A DNA stretch of 32,929 nt from Clostridia bacterium (lineage in GTDB: Bacteria > Bacillota > Clostridia > Oscillospirales > CAG-272). The position numbers were made by a program, and so were the translations under genes. Under the pieces are notes generated by a model. It worked only from the letters and a program-made list of their open reading frames with translations. It had not been told where the DNA came from and did no database searches. Of this stretch, positions 15,932 to 23,493 are shown piece after piece. The stretch spans positions 1 to 32,929 of the forward strand of contig JAFVTI010000040.1 of the NCBI GenBank assembly GCA_017503325.1, written 5' to 3'. Position 1 is the stretch's first letter, and each line of letters opens with the position of its first letter.

Positions 15932-16999
15932 CTATTGGTCGCTGTTTTGCAGGTCAAGCGCGGCCTGCGCGGTCATGAGCGGCCCTATGATGGGGGTCAT
16001 GTCGCCGTCCACGAATGCGTCAATGTTAAAGACCGACACGCCGATGCGGTGGTCGGTGACGCGGGATTGGGGATAGTTATAGGTGCGGATCTTTTCGCTG
16101 CGGTCGCCCGAGCCAACCTGACCCTTTCGGTCAGCTGCGATTTTTTCGTTCTGCTCGCGGCATTTCTGATCGTAGAGCATGGTGCGCAGCAGCATGAGTG
16201 CCTTTGCCTTGTTCTGGAACTGCGAGCGCTCCTGGTCGCACTCAATGACGATTCCCGTGGGCTTGTGCGTCAGTCGCACGGCCGATTCGGTCTTGTTGAT
16301 GTGCTGACCGCCCGCACCGCTGGATTTGCAGGATTCGTAAACAAGATCCGAGTCCTTGATCTCCACCTCCACCTCGTCTGCCTCGGTCAGCACAGCAACC
16401 GATGCGGTAGAGGTCTGAATGCGCCCCTGTGATTCGGTTTCGGGCACGCGTTGTACGCGGTGCACGCCCGATTCAAAACGGAAATGCGACCACGCCTCGT
16501 CTCCCTTGACCATAAAGGTGATCTCGCGGTAGCCGCCGAGATCGGTGGGGTTGGCGTGAATGGGGGAGAGGTCAAAGCCCTGCTTTGCGCAATACATGCA
16601 GTACATGCGGTACAGCACGCCCGCAAATAAGGCAGCCTCCTCGCCGCCCGCACAAGCGCGGATCTCCACGATCAGATTCTTGCCCTCGTTGGGATTGCGC
16701 GGACGCAGCAAAAGCTTCAGCTCGTCCTCAAGGCGAGCCTTTTGCTGCTTGGCCTCGGCCAGCTCCTCTTGCGCAAGCTCTTTCATTTCGGGGTCACCCA
16801 GCTCAATCAGCTCCAGCGCGTCACTCACGTCTCTCTCTGCGCGCAAATACGCGGCATAGGCCTCCATAATGGGGGTCAGCTTTTTGTATTCGCGCATCAG
16901 AGCCGAGTAGGCAGAGGGATCGGAAAGCACGGAGGGATCTGCCATCCGTGCCTCCATCGCCAGGTATTTATCTTGCAGTGATTGCAGCTTGGAAAGCAT
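15932..16999 (-). CDS. prfA: Peptide chain release factor 1
   Basis: Recognises UAA and UAG and releases the finished peptide. The 355-aa protein has the catalytic GGQ at 230-232, the RF1-type P-x-T codon-reading tripeptide (PET, 186-188; RF2 would have SPF) and the family ending RVTDHRIG. The ATG at 16999 overlaps the aminopeptidase stop by one base (TGATG) and has no clear Shine-Dalgarno, so initiation is probably coupled. The next gene, tsaC, starts 23 bases after its stop. Confidence 0.96.
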   Translation of the reverse strand: MLSKLQSLQDKYLAMEARMADPSVLSDPSAYSALMREYKKLTPIMEAYAAYLRAERDVSDALELIELGDPEMKELAQEELAEAKQQKARLEDELKLLLRPRNPNEGKNLIVEIRACAGGEEAALFAGVLYRMYCMYCAKQGFDLSPIHANPTDLGGYREITFMVKGDEAWSHFRFESGVHRVQRVPETESQGRIQTSTASVAVLTEADEVEVEIKDSDLVYESCKSSGAGGQHINKTESAVRLTHKPTGIVIECDQERSQFQNKAKALMLLRTMLYDQKCREQNEKIAADRKGQVGSGDRSEKIRTYNYPQSRVTDHRIGVSVFNIDAFVDGDMTPIIGPLMTAQAALDLQNSDQ

Positions 17000-18384
17000 C
17001 AGTCAAGCGTGTAGAAGGCAGCGAACGCCTTGTGAGCGGTGTAAACGTCAGCCTTGGAAACGATTTCGAAGGGGGAGTGCATTGCGATCACGGGCACGCC
17101 CATGTCGACTGTGGGAATGTTGTGCTTGGAGATGTACTTGGCAACCGTGCCGCCACCGCCAAGGTCGTTCTTACCCATGTCGCCTGCCTGCCAGATGACC
17201 TCGTTCTTGGCCATGATGCGGCGAATGAATGCAACCAGCTCTGCGCTTGCGTCGTTGGTAGCAACCTTACCGCCGTGTCCTGTGTACTTGCACATGCAGA
17301 TGCCGCAGTTGATGCGGGAAACGTTCTTGCCGTCAAATACCTCTGCAAAATTGGGGTCATAGCAAGCGGTGACGTCAGCGGACATGCAGATCGAGTTGGC
17401 CTTCATCTGACCGAAGTTTGCACCGAACGCCTTTGCGATCTCGTAAAGCAGGTCGAGCAACAGCTCACACTGCATACCGGTGTCGCCGTCCGAGCCGATC
17501 TCTTCCTTGTCAGCAAGGATGACCATAGTGGAGCGGGCAGCATCGGGATTTTCAAACAGAGCAGTCAATGCGGGGTATGCGCAAACTCTGTCGTCGTGTC
17601 CGTAAGAACCGATCAGCGAGCGGTCAAGGCCAACGTCGCGTGCCTTTGCGGCGGGAACGAGCGAGAGGTCAGCGGACAGGAAATCCGCCTCCACAATGCC
17701 GTATTTTTCATTGAGCAGATTCAGAATATTCATCTTGATCTTGTCGGATTCCTCGCCTTCAAGAGGTCTGGAGCCCAGCAGAATGTTCAGGTTCTCAGCG
17801 GGAATGGCAGTACCCAAGGGCTGGGAGTTCTGATTCTGACCCAGGTGAGGCAGCAGGTCGTTGATGTAGAGCACGGGATCTGCGTCGTCTTCACCGATAG
17901 TGACCTGGACGGTCGTACCGTCCTGCTTGATGACTACGCCGTGCAGCGCAAGAGGCGTTGCCACCCACTGGTACTTACGGATGCCGCCGTAGTAGCGGGT
18001 CTTGAAAAAGCCGAAGCCTCCGTCCTCATAAAGGGGAGACTGCTTGAGGTCAAGTCTGGGGGAGTCGATATGAGCTGCGCAGATGCGGATGCCGTCCTGC
18101 ACGGGCTTAGAGCCGATGCGGAACAAGAACAGCGATCTGCCGCGGTTGTTATAGTAGTATTTGCCACCCACCTGCATGTCCATGCCAAAGGTGTAGGGAA
18201 CGTAGCCCTGTGCCTTTGCCAGCTCGATCGAGGTGGTCACAGCCTCTCTCTCGGTCTTGGAGGCGTCAAGGTACTTCATGTAGTCCTTGGCGTATTCGTA
18301 CGCCGCGTCGATCTGCTCGGGGGTAGCAACGTCGTAGAAGTTGGTCTTTTTGTAGCCAAGAAGGTCTTTTTTGGATTCTGCCAT
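16999..18384 (-). CDS. M18-family aminopeptidase
   Basis: A di-zinc aminopeptidase of the dodecameric M18 (aspartyl aminopeptidase-like) family that removes N-terminal residues from peptides in the cytoplasm. The 461-aa protein has the metal and catalytic motifs AAHIDSPRLD (His105, Asp107), GHDDRVCAY, DKEEIGSDG (Glu pair) and the C-terminal PVIAMHSPFE. Length matches ApeA-type clostridial members. The ATG at 18384 has AAGGAGAC upstream and begins the conserved sequence; the frame stays open further upstream, but that part overlaps the preceding gene. It is 13 bases after the transglycosylase stop and overlaps prfA by one base. Confidence 0.94.
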   Translation of the reverse strand: MAESKKDLLGYKKTNFYDVATPEQIDAAYEYAKDYMKYLDASKTEREAVTTSIELAKAQGYVPYTFGMDMQVGGKYYYNNRGRSLFLFRIGSKPVQDGIRICAAHIDSPRLDLKQSPLYEDGGFGFFKTRYYGGIRKYQWVATPLALHGVVIKQDGTTVQVTIGEDDADPVLYINDLLPHLGQNQNSQPLGTAIPAENLNILLGSRPLEGEESDKIKMNILNLLNEKYGIVEADFLSADLSLVPAAKARDVGLDRSLIGSYGHDDRVCAYPALTALFENPDAARSTMVILADKEEIGSDGDTGMQCELLLDLLYEIAKAFGANFGQMKANSICMSADVTACYDPNFAEVFDGKNVSRINCGICMCKYTGHGGKVATNDASAELVAFIRRIMAKNEVIWQAGDMGKNDLGGGGTVAKYISKHNIPTVDMGVPVIAMHSPFEIVSKADVYTAHKAFAAFYTLD

Positions 18385-18397
18385 GGTTTTGTCTCCT

Positions 18398-18982
18398 TTA
18401 TTTTGCGTAATATAGTTTTTCATAAATGTCTTGTGCCTTGACCGTTTTTTTGACGGCTTTGGCGATTTGCTTGTCAGGGATCGTGACAAGCGTGCCGAAA
18501 TCGGGATCGACGTACGCAGGGTTTTGCAGCCACGCATCCACCGTGTCCTCGCCTGCATAAAGCGCGGCGTACACCGTGCTCCACATGCCGTATTTTTGAT
18601 ACAGCCCGGCAAGATACATCGTGCCGTAGCGGATATTGGTTTCGGGATCATAGAGTGCTGCGGGGTTGGCCTCGGGGTCTTTTGCTTGTGCCGCCAGCGC
18701 AAGATAGCGCGCGGGGGTCAGCTGGAACAGACCAATCTCGCCGTTCTCGCCTTGCTTGGTGCTGTCAAAGCCGCTTTGCGTTTTGATCACGGCGTACACC
18801 ACGTGCTCGGGCACACCGTATAGGGCGGCGTATTCGGTCACCATCTCCTCGTATTTTCTTGGGTGTGAGAGCCGCTCTGCACCAAGGCAGCAAAGCTCGA
18901 ATACCCCGCCAAGGGCGAGCGAGACCATCAGAATGATCAGAATTGGCAGCGCGTGCTTGGAGCTCTTTTTTCTTTTTCTCAT
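18398..18982 (-). CDS. Lytic-transglycosylase-fold (SLT) protein lacking the catalytic Glu
   Basis: A 194-aa exported or membrane-anchored protein with a basic N terminus, one hydrophobic segment (about 11-34) and an SLT domain (about 43-190). The family cuts peptidoglycan glycan strands using one Glu in the motif E-S-x-F. Here the motif is IKTQSGFD, with Gln69 (CAA) in its place, while the following ENGEIGLFQLTP and NIRYGTMYLAGL are intact. It may be inactive, a binding protein, or use another acid. It overlaps coaE by 4 bases; a coaE-slt pair is a recurring clostridial arrangement. Confidence 0.9.
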   Translation of the reverse strand: MRKRKKSSKHALPILIILMVSLALGGVFELCCLGAERLSHPRKYEEMVTEYAALYGVPEHVVYAVIKTQSGFDSTKQGENGEIGLFQLTPARYLALAAQAKDPEANPAALYDPETNIRYGTMYLAGLYQKYGMWSTVYAALYAGEDTVDAWLQNPAYVDPDFGTLVTIPDKQIAKAVKKTVKAQDIYEKLYYAK

Positions 18983-19581
18983 AAAAGCTCCTTTGCAAGC
19001 GCATCGGCATATCCCCGCATTGCTTGCAGGTCACCGTTGTTTTCTATGATGAAATCAGCTTTTTCGCAGTAATAAGCGTCCGGCTTTTGCGCGTCCAGTC
19101 GCTTTTGCGCAGCCTTTTGGCTCAGATTGTCACGCGCCATGATACGCGCCAAGCGCGTTTCTTTGTCCGCGATGACGGCCAGCGTGTGCGTGCACGTGGC
19201 ATCCGCGCCTGATTCAAAAAGCAGGGGAGCGTCAATGATCGCGCCGCGTGCGCCGTTTTGCCTTGCGTCCTCAATGCGCTGCGCGGTTACGGCAAGCACG
19301 TGCTTGTGCGTGATGCGGTTGAGCAGTTCCAGCTTGTCCCCGGCATCGGGTGCAAAGACGATGGCTGCAAGCGTGGGTCGGTGCAAAGCACCATCCTTGA
19401 TCACGTCGTCGCCAAACGCAGCCCGCAGCTCGTCAAGGCAGGGAGAAGGGGAGTTTGTCAGGTCGTGATAAACGGCATCCGTATCGATCCATGCAAAGCC
19501 GTGCGCGTCACGCAATCTCTGTGCCACGACACTCTTACCCGCACCGCTGGGGCCTGTCAGCCCAAGGATGGGGAAGCTCAT
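18979..19581 (-). CDS. coaE: Dephospho-CoA kinase
   Basis: Catalyses the last step of coenzyme A synthesis, phosphorylating the ribose 3'-hydroxyl of dephospho-CoA. The 200-aa protein begins with a P-loop (GLTGPSGAGKS), followed by WIDTDAVYHDL (substrate Asp), DAPLLFESG and a lid region with RDNLSQKAAQKRL, all standard for CoaE. Its start overlaps the oxidoreductase stop by 4 bases and its end overlaps the transglycosylase-like gene by 4 bases, so all three are probably translationally coupled. Confidence 0.95.
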   Translation of the reverse strand: MSFPILGLTGPSGAGKSVVAQRLRDAHGFAWIDTDAVYHDLTNSPSPCLDELRAAFGDDVIKDGALHRPTLAAIVFAPDAGDKLELLNRITHKHVLAVTAQRIEDARQNGARGAIIDAPLLFESGADATCTHTLAVIADKETRLARIMARDNLSQKAAQKRLDAQKPDAYYCEKADFIIENNGDLQAMRGYADALAKELL

Positions 19582-20714
19582 ACGTCCACTTCCTTTCCGC
19601 CTTCGGCGTCGCTTTTCATGGCGCAGGCCATGACGTGCTGGATATACGCACCGTCCGAAAAGTCGGGCGAGAAGTGCTTGCCGCCTGCCACGGCATCAAG
19701 ATACAGATACATGCCGTGAACGTGTCCGCGCAGCCAGCCCTGCGGGGCTTTGACGGTGGGGAACTTGCCGCCGGGCGCGGGATATCTGCCCGAGGCGGGA
19801 ATGGCTGTAAAGCCTGCCGTACCGCCAAGCGGTAATTTCGGCTGACTTGCGTCCATGTAGTATAGAATATCCGACTGGGCGAGCGTAAACCTGATGGCAC
19901 CGTCCGTGCCCCAGACCGAAAACTCCAGTCCGTCCTCCGAGCCGTGCGAGAGCTTGGAAACGCTGATCTGGCCAACGGCCCCCGAGGTAAGCGTGGCGGT
20001 CATGTAAAACGCCTCGTCCGCGTTGGTCTGCCAGAGTGAGCCGTCCGCCTGCTTGTGCGTGTCAAAGGCGATCTGCGACCTGCCGCCGATTTTTGCAAAA
20101 TCCCCGCAAAGGTAAAAGCAAAGGTCAAGCGCGTGTGAGCCAAGGTCAAACAGCGTGCCCGCACCGCAAATCTCTGCATTCTGCTTCCAGCCAACCGTGC
20201 GCGCGGGGTCAATGTCGCTGTCATGCCTGTAGTGGAACGAGAACGAAAGAATTCTTCCAAGCGCGCCCTCGTCGATCAGCTGCTTTGCACGCATGATGGC
20301 GGAAAGGTGGCGGTTGTTGTAAACCACGCCGCACACCAAATTCTTTTCGGCTGCCTTCTTTGCAAGCGTCTGCGCCTGTTGCTCGTCAAAGCAGAAGGGC
20401 TTTTCGCAAAGCACGTGCTTTCCTGCATCGAGCGCCGCCGAGGCGATTTCAAAATGCGAGTTGTTGGGCGTGCAGATGTCAATGACGTCGATCTCGGGAT
20501 CGGCGATCATGGCATGTGCATCCGCATAAGCCCTCTCAAAGCCCAGCGTATCGCAAATGCGCTCGGTTTTGTCAAGACTTGTGGTGCAAATGCCGCGAAC
20601 GGACGCGCGGAAGGGGAGATCCTCATAGAAATACGGCAGGGATGCAATACTGTACGCATGGGTCCTGCCCATCGCACCAAAGCCCGCAATGCCAACGTGC
20701 AAATGCTTTTTCAT
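19578..20714 (-). CDS. Gfo/Idh/MocA-family oxidoreductase
   Basis: An NAD(P)-dependent dehydrogenase-like protein of 378 aa. It has an N-terminal Rossmann motif (VGIAGFGAMGRTHA), the family motif CEKPFCF (EKP, about 100), and a C-terminal alpha/beta substrate domain with GAGTLFDLGSHALDL. Family members act on sugars, inositols and related compounds; the substrate cannot be told. The ATG at 20714 has AAGGAGG upstream; an upstream in-frame start lacks this. It is the first gene of the long minus-strand run and sits next to coaE without an evident functional link. Confidence 0.92.
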   Translation of the reverse strand: MKKHLHVGIAGFGAMGRTHAYSIASLPYFYEDLPFRASVRGICTTSLDKTERICDTLGFERAYADAHAMIADPEIDVIDICTPNNSHFEIASAALDAGKHVLCEKPFCFDEQQAQTLAKKAAEKNLVCGVVYNNRHLSAIMRAKQLIDEGALGRILSFSFHYRHDSDIDPARTVGWKQNAEICGAGTLFDLGSHALDLCFYLCGDFAKIGGRSQIAFDTHKQADGSLWQTNADEAFYMTATLTSGAVGQISVSKLSHGSEDGLEFSVWGTDGAIRFTLAQSDILYYMDASQPKLPLGGTAGFTAIPASGRYPAPGGKFPTVKAPQGWLRGHVHGMYLYLDAVAGGKHFSPDFSDGAYIQHVMACAMKSDAEGGKEVDV

Positions 20715-20758
20715 GATTCTCCTCCTTGCTTTCAATAAAATATATAACACCAACTTAC

Positions 20759-20787
20759 ATTATACCGCATCCGCGACCTTTTTGCAA
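20759..20787 (-). promoter_or_regulatory. Sigma-A promoter of the eight-gene minus-strand run
   Basis: On the minus strand TTGCAA (20787-20782), a 17-bp spacer and TATAAT (20764-20759), 45 bases before the oxidoreductase start. It is divergent from the promoter at 20811. Confidence 0.75.
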
Positions 20788-20810
20788 GTGGTTTTTTGAT
20801 AAAAAATGTG

Positions 20811-20839
20811 TTGCATTCTTTTAAGTTATATAGTATAAT
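20811..20839 (+). promoter_or_regulatory. Sigma-A promoter of the HAD-murB-whiA unit
   Basis: TTGCAT (20811-20816), a 17-bp spacer and TATAAT (20834-20839), 32 bases before the TTG start of the HAD gene. Confidence 0.78.
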
Positions 20840-20871
20840 ATAAAAGAGTATACAATACGGAGGACGACGAC

Positions 20872-21567
20872 TTGAAATATACCACCATCTTAATGGATGC
20901 TGATAATACACTCTTGGATTTTACCAGGTCTGAGCACGATGCCATAGCCGAGACTCTGGCGCATTTCGGACTTCCGAACGACGACGCGACCATCGCCATT
21001 TATTCCGAGGTCAACGACGCGCATTGGAAGATGCTGGAGAGAGGCGAGATCGAGAAAAAGGTGCTGATGTGGAAAAGATTTGAGGCATTCTGTGCGCGCA
21101 CGGGGCTTGTGGCCGATCCGCATGCGCTGGCAGCCGACTATTTGCAAACGCTTTCCACCAAGTCCTACATGATCGATGGCGCACTTGAGGTCTGCGCAGC
21201 ACTTGCGCAAAAGTGCCGCATGTACGTCATTACAAACGGAGATAAGCGTGTGCAGCAGGGAAGATTTTCCCCAAGCCCCCTGGCAAAGCATTTTGAAAAG
21301 TGTTATATTTCGGAGGAGGTGGGCTTTGAAAAGCCCGACGTCCGTTATTTTGACGCCGTAAAGGCGGATATCCCCGACTTTGACCCCGCGACCACGCTTG
21401 TCGTGGGCGACTCGCTGACCTCGGATATGAAGGGCGGCATCAACGCGGGGCTGGATACCTGTTGGTATAACCCCAAGGGCAAGGCTGTGCCTGCCGATCT
21501 GCCTCTGACCTACGTCATCCGTGACCTTGCCGAGCTGCCCGCTCTGGTAGAGAAGGGGTGCTTATGA
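20872..21567 (+). CDS. HAD-superfamily hydrolase, YjjG type
   Basis: A 231-aa haloacid-dehalogenase-fold phosphatase. Motif I is DADNTLLDF (nucleophile and acid Asp), motif II ITNGD, motif III the Lys in FEKPD, and motif IV GDSLTSD. The helical cap and GFEKPDVRYFD match the YjjG subgroup, whose E. coli member dephosphorylates non-canonical pyrimidine nucleotides. The start is TTG (20872) with GGAGG at 20859-20863; it begins right at motif I. Its stop overlaps the murB ATG (ATGA). Confidence 0.92.
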   Translation: MKYTTILMDADNTLLDFTRSEHDAIAETLAHFGLPNDDATIAIYSEVNDAHWKMLERGEIEKKVLMWKRFEAFCARTGLVADPHALAADYLQTLSTKSYMIDGALEVCAALAQKCRMYVITNGDKRVQQGRFSPSPLAKHFEKCYISEEVGFEKPDVRYFDAVKADIPDFDPATTLVVGDSLTSDMKGGINAGLDTCWYNPKGKAVPADLPLTYVIRDLAELPALVEKGCL

Positions 21568-22466
21568 AGGCCTTTTTAGCACAATGCAAGGGCGCGCGCA
21601 TCCCTGTGAAAGCGGATCTGCCGCTTTGCGAATATTCTACCTTCCGTATCGGCGGAAAGGCTGATCTTGCGCTGTTTCCCACTACGGTCGAGCAGCTTTG
21701 CCTGCAGCTAGCCATGCTTGCGCAGAGCGGCCTTAGGTATACCGTGATCGGAAACGGCTCCAACGTGCTGTTTTCTGACGCGGGCTATCGAGGTGTCGTC
21801 GTGTTCACCACCGAAATGAACGGGTACCGCTTTGATCGCGATACCTTGTACGCGCAGAGCGGTGCGTCCTTGGCGCGCGTATGTAACGATGTGTCCAAGC
21901 AGGGATACGAGGGCTTTGCATTCGGCTGCGGCATTCCGGGTACGGTGGGCGGCGGTGTATATATGAATGCGGGCGCGTACGGCGGTCAGATTTCCGACGT
22001 GCTGCTTTCCACGGAATATTACGATTGCGCCAAGAATCAGATCGTCAAAATCGACCACGCGGCGCACGAATTTGATTACAGACACAGTATCTTTGAAGAT
22101 CACCCCGAATATGTCATTCTCTCGTCCACCTTTGCGCTCAGGCAAGGGAATGCACAAGAGATCATGCAGAAGGTGCACGAGCAGGCTGCGTCCAGACGCG
22201 AAAAGCAGCCCTTGAACTTCCCAAGCGCGGGCAGCACCTTCAAGCGCCCGACGGGCTATTTTGCGGGCAAGCTGATTGAGGACGCAGGACTCAAGGGCGA
22301 GCGAGTGGGCGGCGCGGTGGTCTCCCAAAAGCACGCGGGCTTTATCGTCAACGAGGGGGGCGCAACGGCTGCCGACGTGCTGGCGCTGGTCGAGCTGGTC
22401 AAGGCGCGCGTCTATGAGCAGTTTGGCGTGAGCCTCGAGTGTGAATTCAAGTACGTAGGGGAGTGA
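21564..22466 (+). CDS. murB: UDP-N-acetylenolpyruvoylglucosamine reductase
   Basis: FAD-dependent enzyme that reduces UDP-GlcNAc-enolpyruvate to UDP-MurNAc in peptidoglycan synthesis. The 300-aa protein has STFRIGGKAD, the FAD motif VIGNGSNVLFSD, GIPGTVGGGVYMNAGAYGG, the proton-donor Ser in PSAGSTFKRP and the C-terminal Glu in LECEFKY, as in type II (Bacillus-like) MurB. The ATG at 21564 has AAGGGG upstream and overlaps the HAD stop; a GTG two codons earlier is possible. whiA follows directly. Confidence 0.95.
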   Translation: MKAFLAQCKGARIPVKADLPLCEYSTFRIGGKADLALFPTTVEQLCLQLAMLAQSGLRYTVIGNGSNVLFSDAGYRGVVVFTTEMNGYRFDRDTLYAQSGASLARVCNDVSKQGYEGFAFGCGIPGTVGGGVYMNAGAYGGQISDVLLSTEYYDCAKNQIVKIDHAAHEFDYRHSIFEDHPEYVILSSTFALRQGNAQEIMQKVHEQAASRREKQPLNFPSAGSTFKRPTGYFAGKLIEDAGLKGERVGGAVVSQKHAGFIVNEGGATAADVLALVELVKARVYEQFGVSLECEFKYVGE

Positions 22467-22468
22467 AT

Positions 22469-23353
22469 ATGTCTTATTCCGAACAGGTAAAAGAGGAGCT
22501 TTGTGAGCTTTCGATCAAGCCCATGTGCTGCCGCAAGGCATTTTTGTCGGGGCTTTTGCTGGGGGCCGGATCCGAGCGGCATGCTGTGTGCGTCAGGATT
22601 CCCGCATCCTTGGCCGAGCGCGCGCAGAGTGAGATCAAGCGTCATTTTGGTCGCGATTGCAGCTGCACGTCCTATACCCGCGGCAAGCAAAGCGGCGCGG
22701 AGATCTGCTTTGAGTCTTTCAAGTGCGCTGCCATGATCGAGGGCTGGGACAGCACCGACTGTGCCGATTTTTCCTCGCTTTTCAAGTGCCATGGCTGCGC
22801 GGGCGCGTTTTTGCGCGGTGCGTTTTGTGCCAAGGGCACGGTGTCCGATCCTGCCACAGGCTCGCATTTGGAAATCAAGTGCACCACGCCTTCCCGCGCA
22901 CGCGGCCTGCAGGCCGTGCTTACCGCGGAAGGCATTGCCATGGGGCTTTTGCAAAGAGGGAGCAGCGTGGGCGTATATATCAAGAACAGCCAGGGTGTTG
23001 AGGACGTGCTGACGCTGCTTGGCAGCAGCACCATGGTCTTTGAGCTGCTCAATAAAAAGATCGAGCGTGAGATCCGCGGCAACGAGAACCGCGTGACCAA
23101 TTGCGATACGGGCAATATCAGCAAGTACGTGTCCGCCGCCATCAAGCAGATCGCGGCGATTGAAAAATTAGAGCGTTTTGGTGAGCTGGACAAGCTGCCC
23201 GACGCGCTGCGCGAGACGGCCATGCTGCGTCAGCGTCACCGTAACGTATCCCTTGGCGAGCTTGCCGAGCTGCATATGCCGCCCATATCCAAATCCGGGC
23301 TCAATCACAGGCTGCAAAAGCTGATCGAGCTTGCAGCGGAATTGCCCGATTAA
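22469..23353 (+). CDS. whiA: DNA-binding protein WhiA
   Basis: WhiA combines a LAGLIDADG-homing-endonuclease-like domain with a C-terminal helix-turn-helix. In Bacilli it affects cell division and chromosome segregation; in actinomycetes it is a sporulation transcription factor. The 294-aa protein begins MSYSEQVKEEL, has the CCRKAFLSGLLLGAGS and CAGAFLRGAFCAKG repeats of the homing-endonuclease fold, and ends with the HTH region (LGELAELHMPPISKSGLNHRL). The ATG at 22469 has AGGGGAG five bases upstream. rapZ and yvcK, which usually lie before whiA, are absent between murB and whiA. Confidence 0.95.
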   Translation: MSYSEQVKEELCELSIKPMCCRKAFLSGLLLGAGSERHAVCVRIPASLAERAQSEIKRHFGRDCSCTSYTRGKQSGAEICFESFKCAAMIEGWDSTDCADFSSLFKCHGCAGAFLRGAFCAKGTVSDPATGSHLEIKCTTPSRARGLQAVLTAEGIAMGLLQRGSSVGVYIKNSQGVEDVLTLLGSSTMVFELLNKKIEREIRGNENRVTNCDTGNISKYVSAAIKQIAAIEKLERFGELDKLPDALRETAMLRQRHRNVSLGELAELHMPPISKSGLNHRLQKLIELAAELPD

Positions 23354-23368
23354 CAGACGATGATTCGT

Positions 23369-23446
23369 GCGGGCGACCGCAGGTCGCCCCTACGACAGTT
23401 CTTGTGTTTTATTTGAAATCCGTAGGGGCGAACTGTGTTCGCCCGC
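23369..23446. repeat. Head-to-head pair of CGTAGGGGC-type palindromes, copies 2 and 3
   Basis: Copy 2 (23369-23394, minus orientation) has perfect 8-bp arms GGGCGACC and GGTCGCCC around GCA. Copy 3 (23421-23446, plus) has perfect arms GGGCGAAC and GTTCGCCC around TGT. They are 26 bases apart with the CGTAGGGG ends facing each other. The pair fills the gap between whiA and dnaE without an evident promoter. Confidence 0.75.
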
Positions 23447-23493
23447 CAAAGCCAAAGAAAATCAGTGGTATTGCCCGCAGAAAGGAGACAATC

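Noticed and set aside
22455..22463. CGTAGGGGAG at the end of murB as another palindromic repeat copy
   Set aside because: It lacks the second arm and is explained by the conserved KYVGE ending of MurB and the whiA ribosome-binding site.
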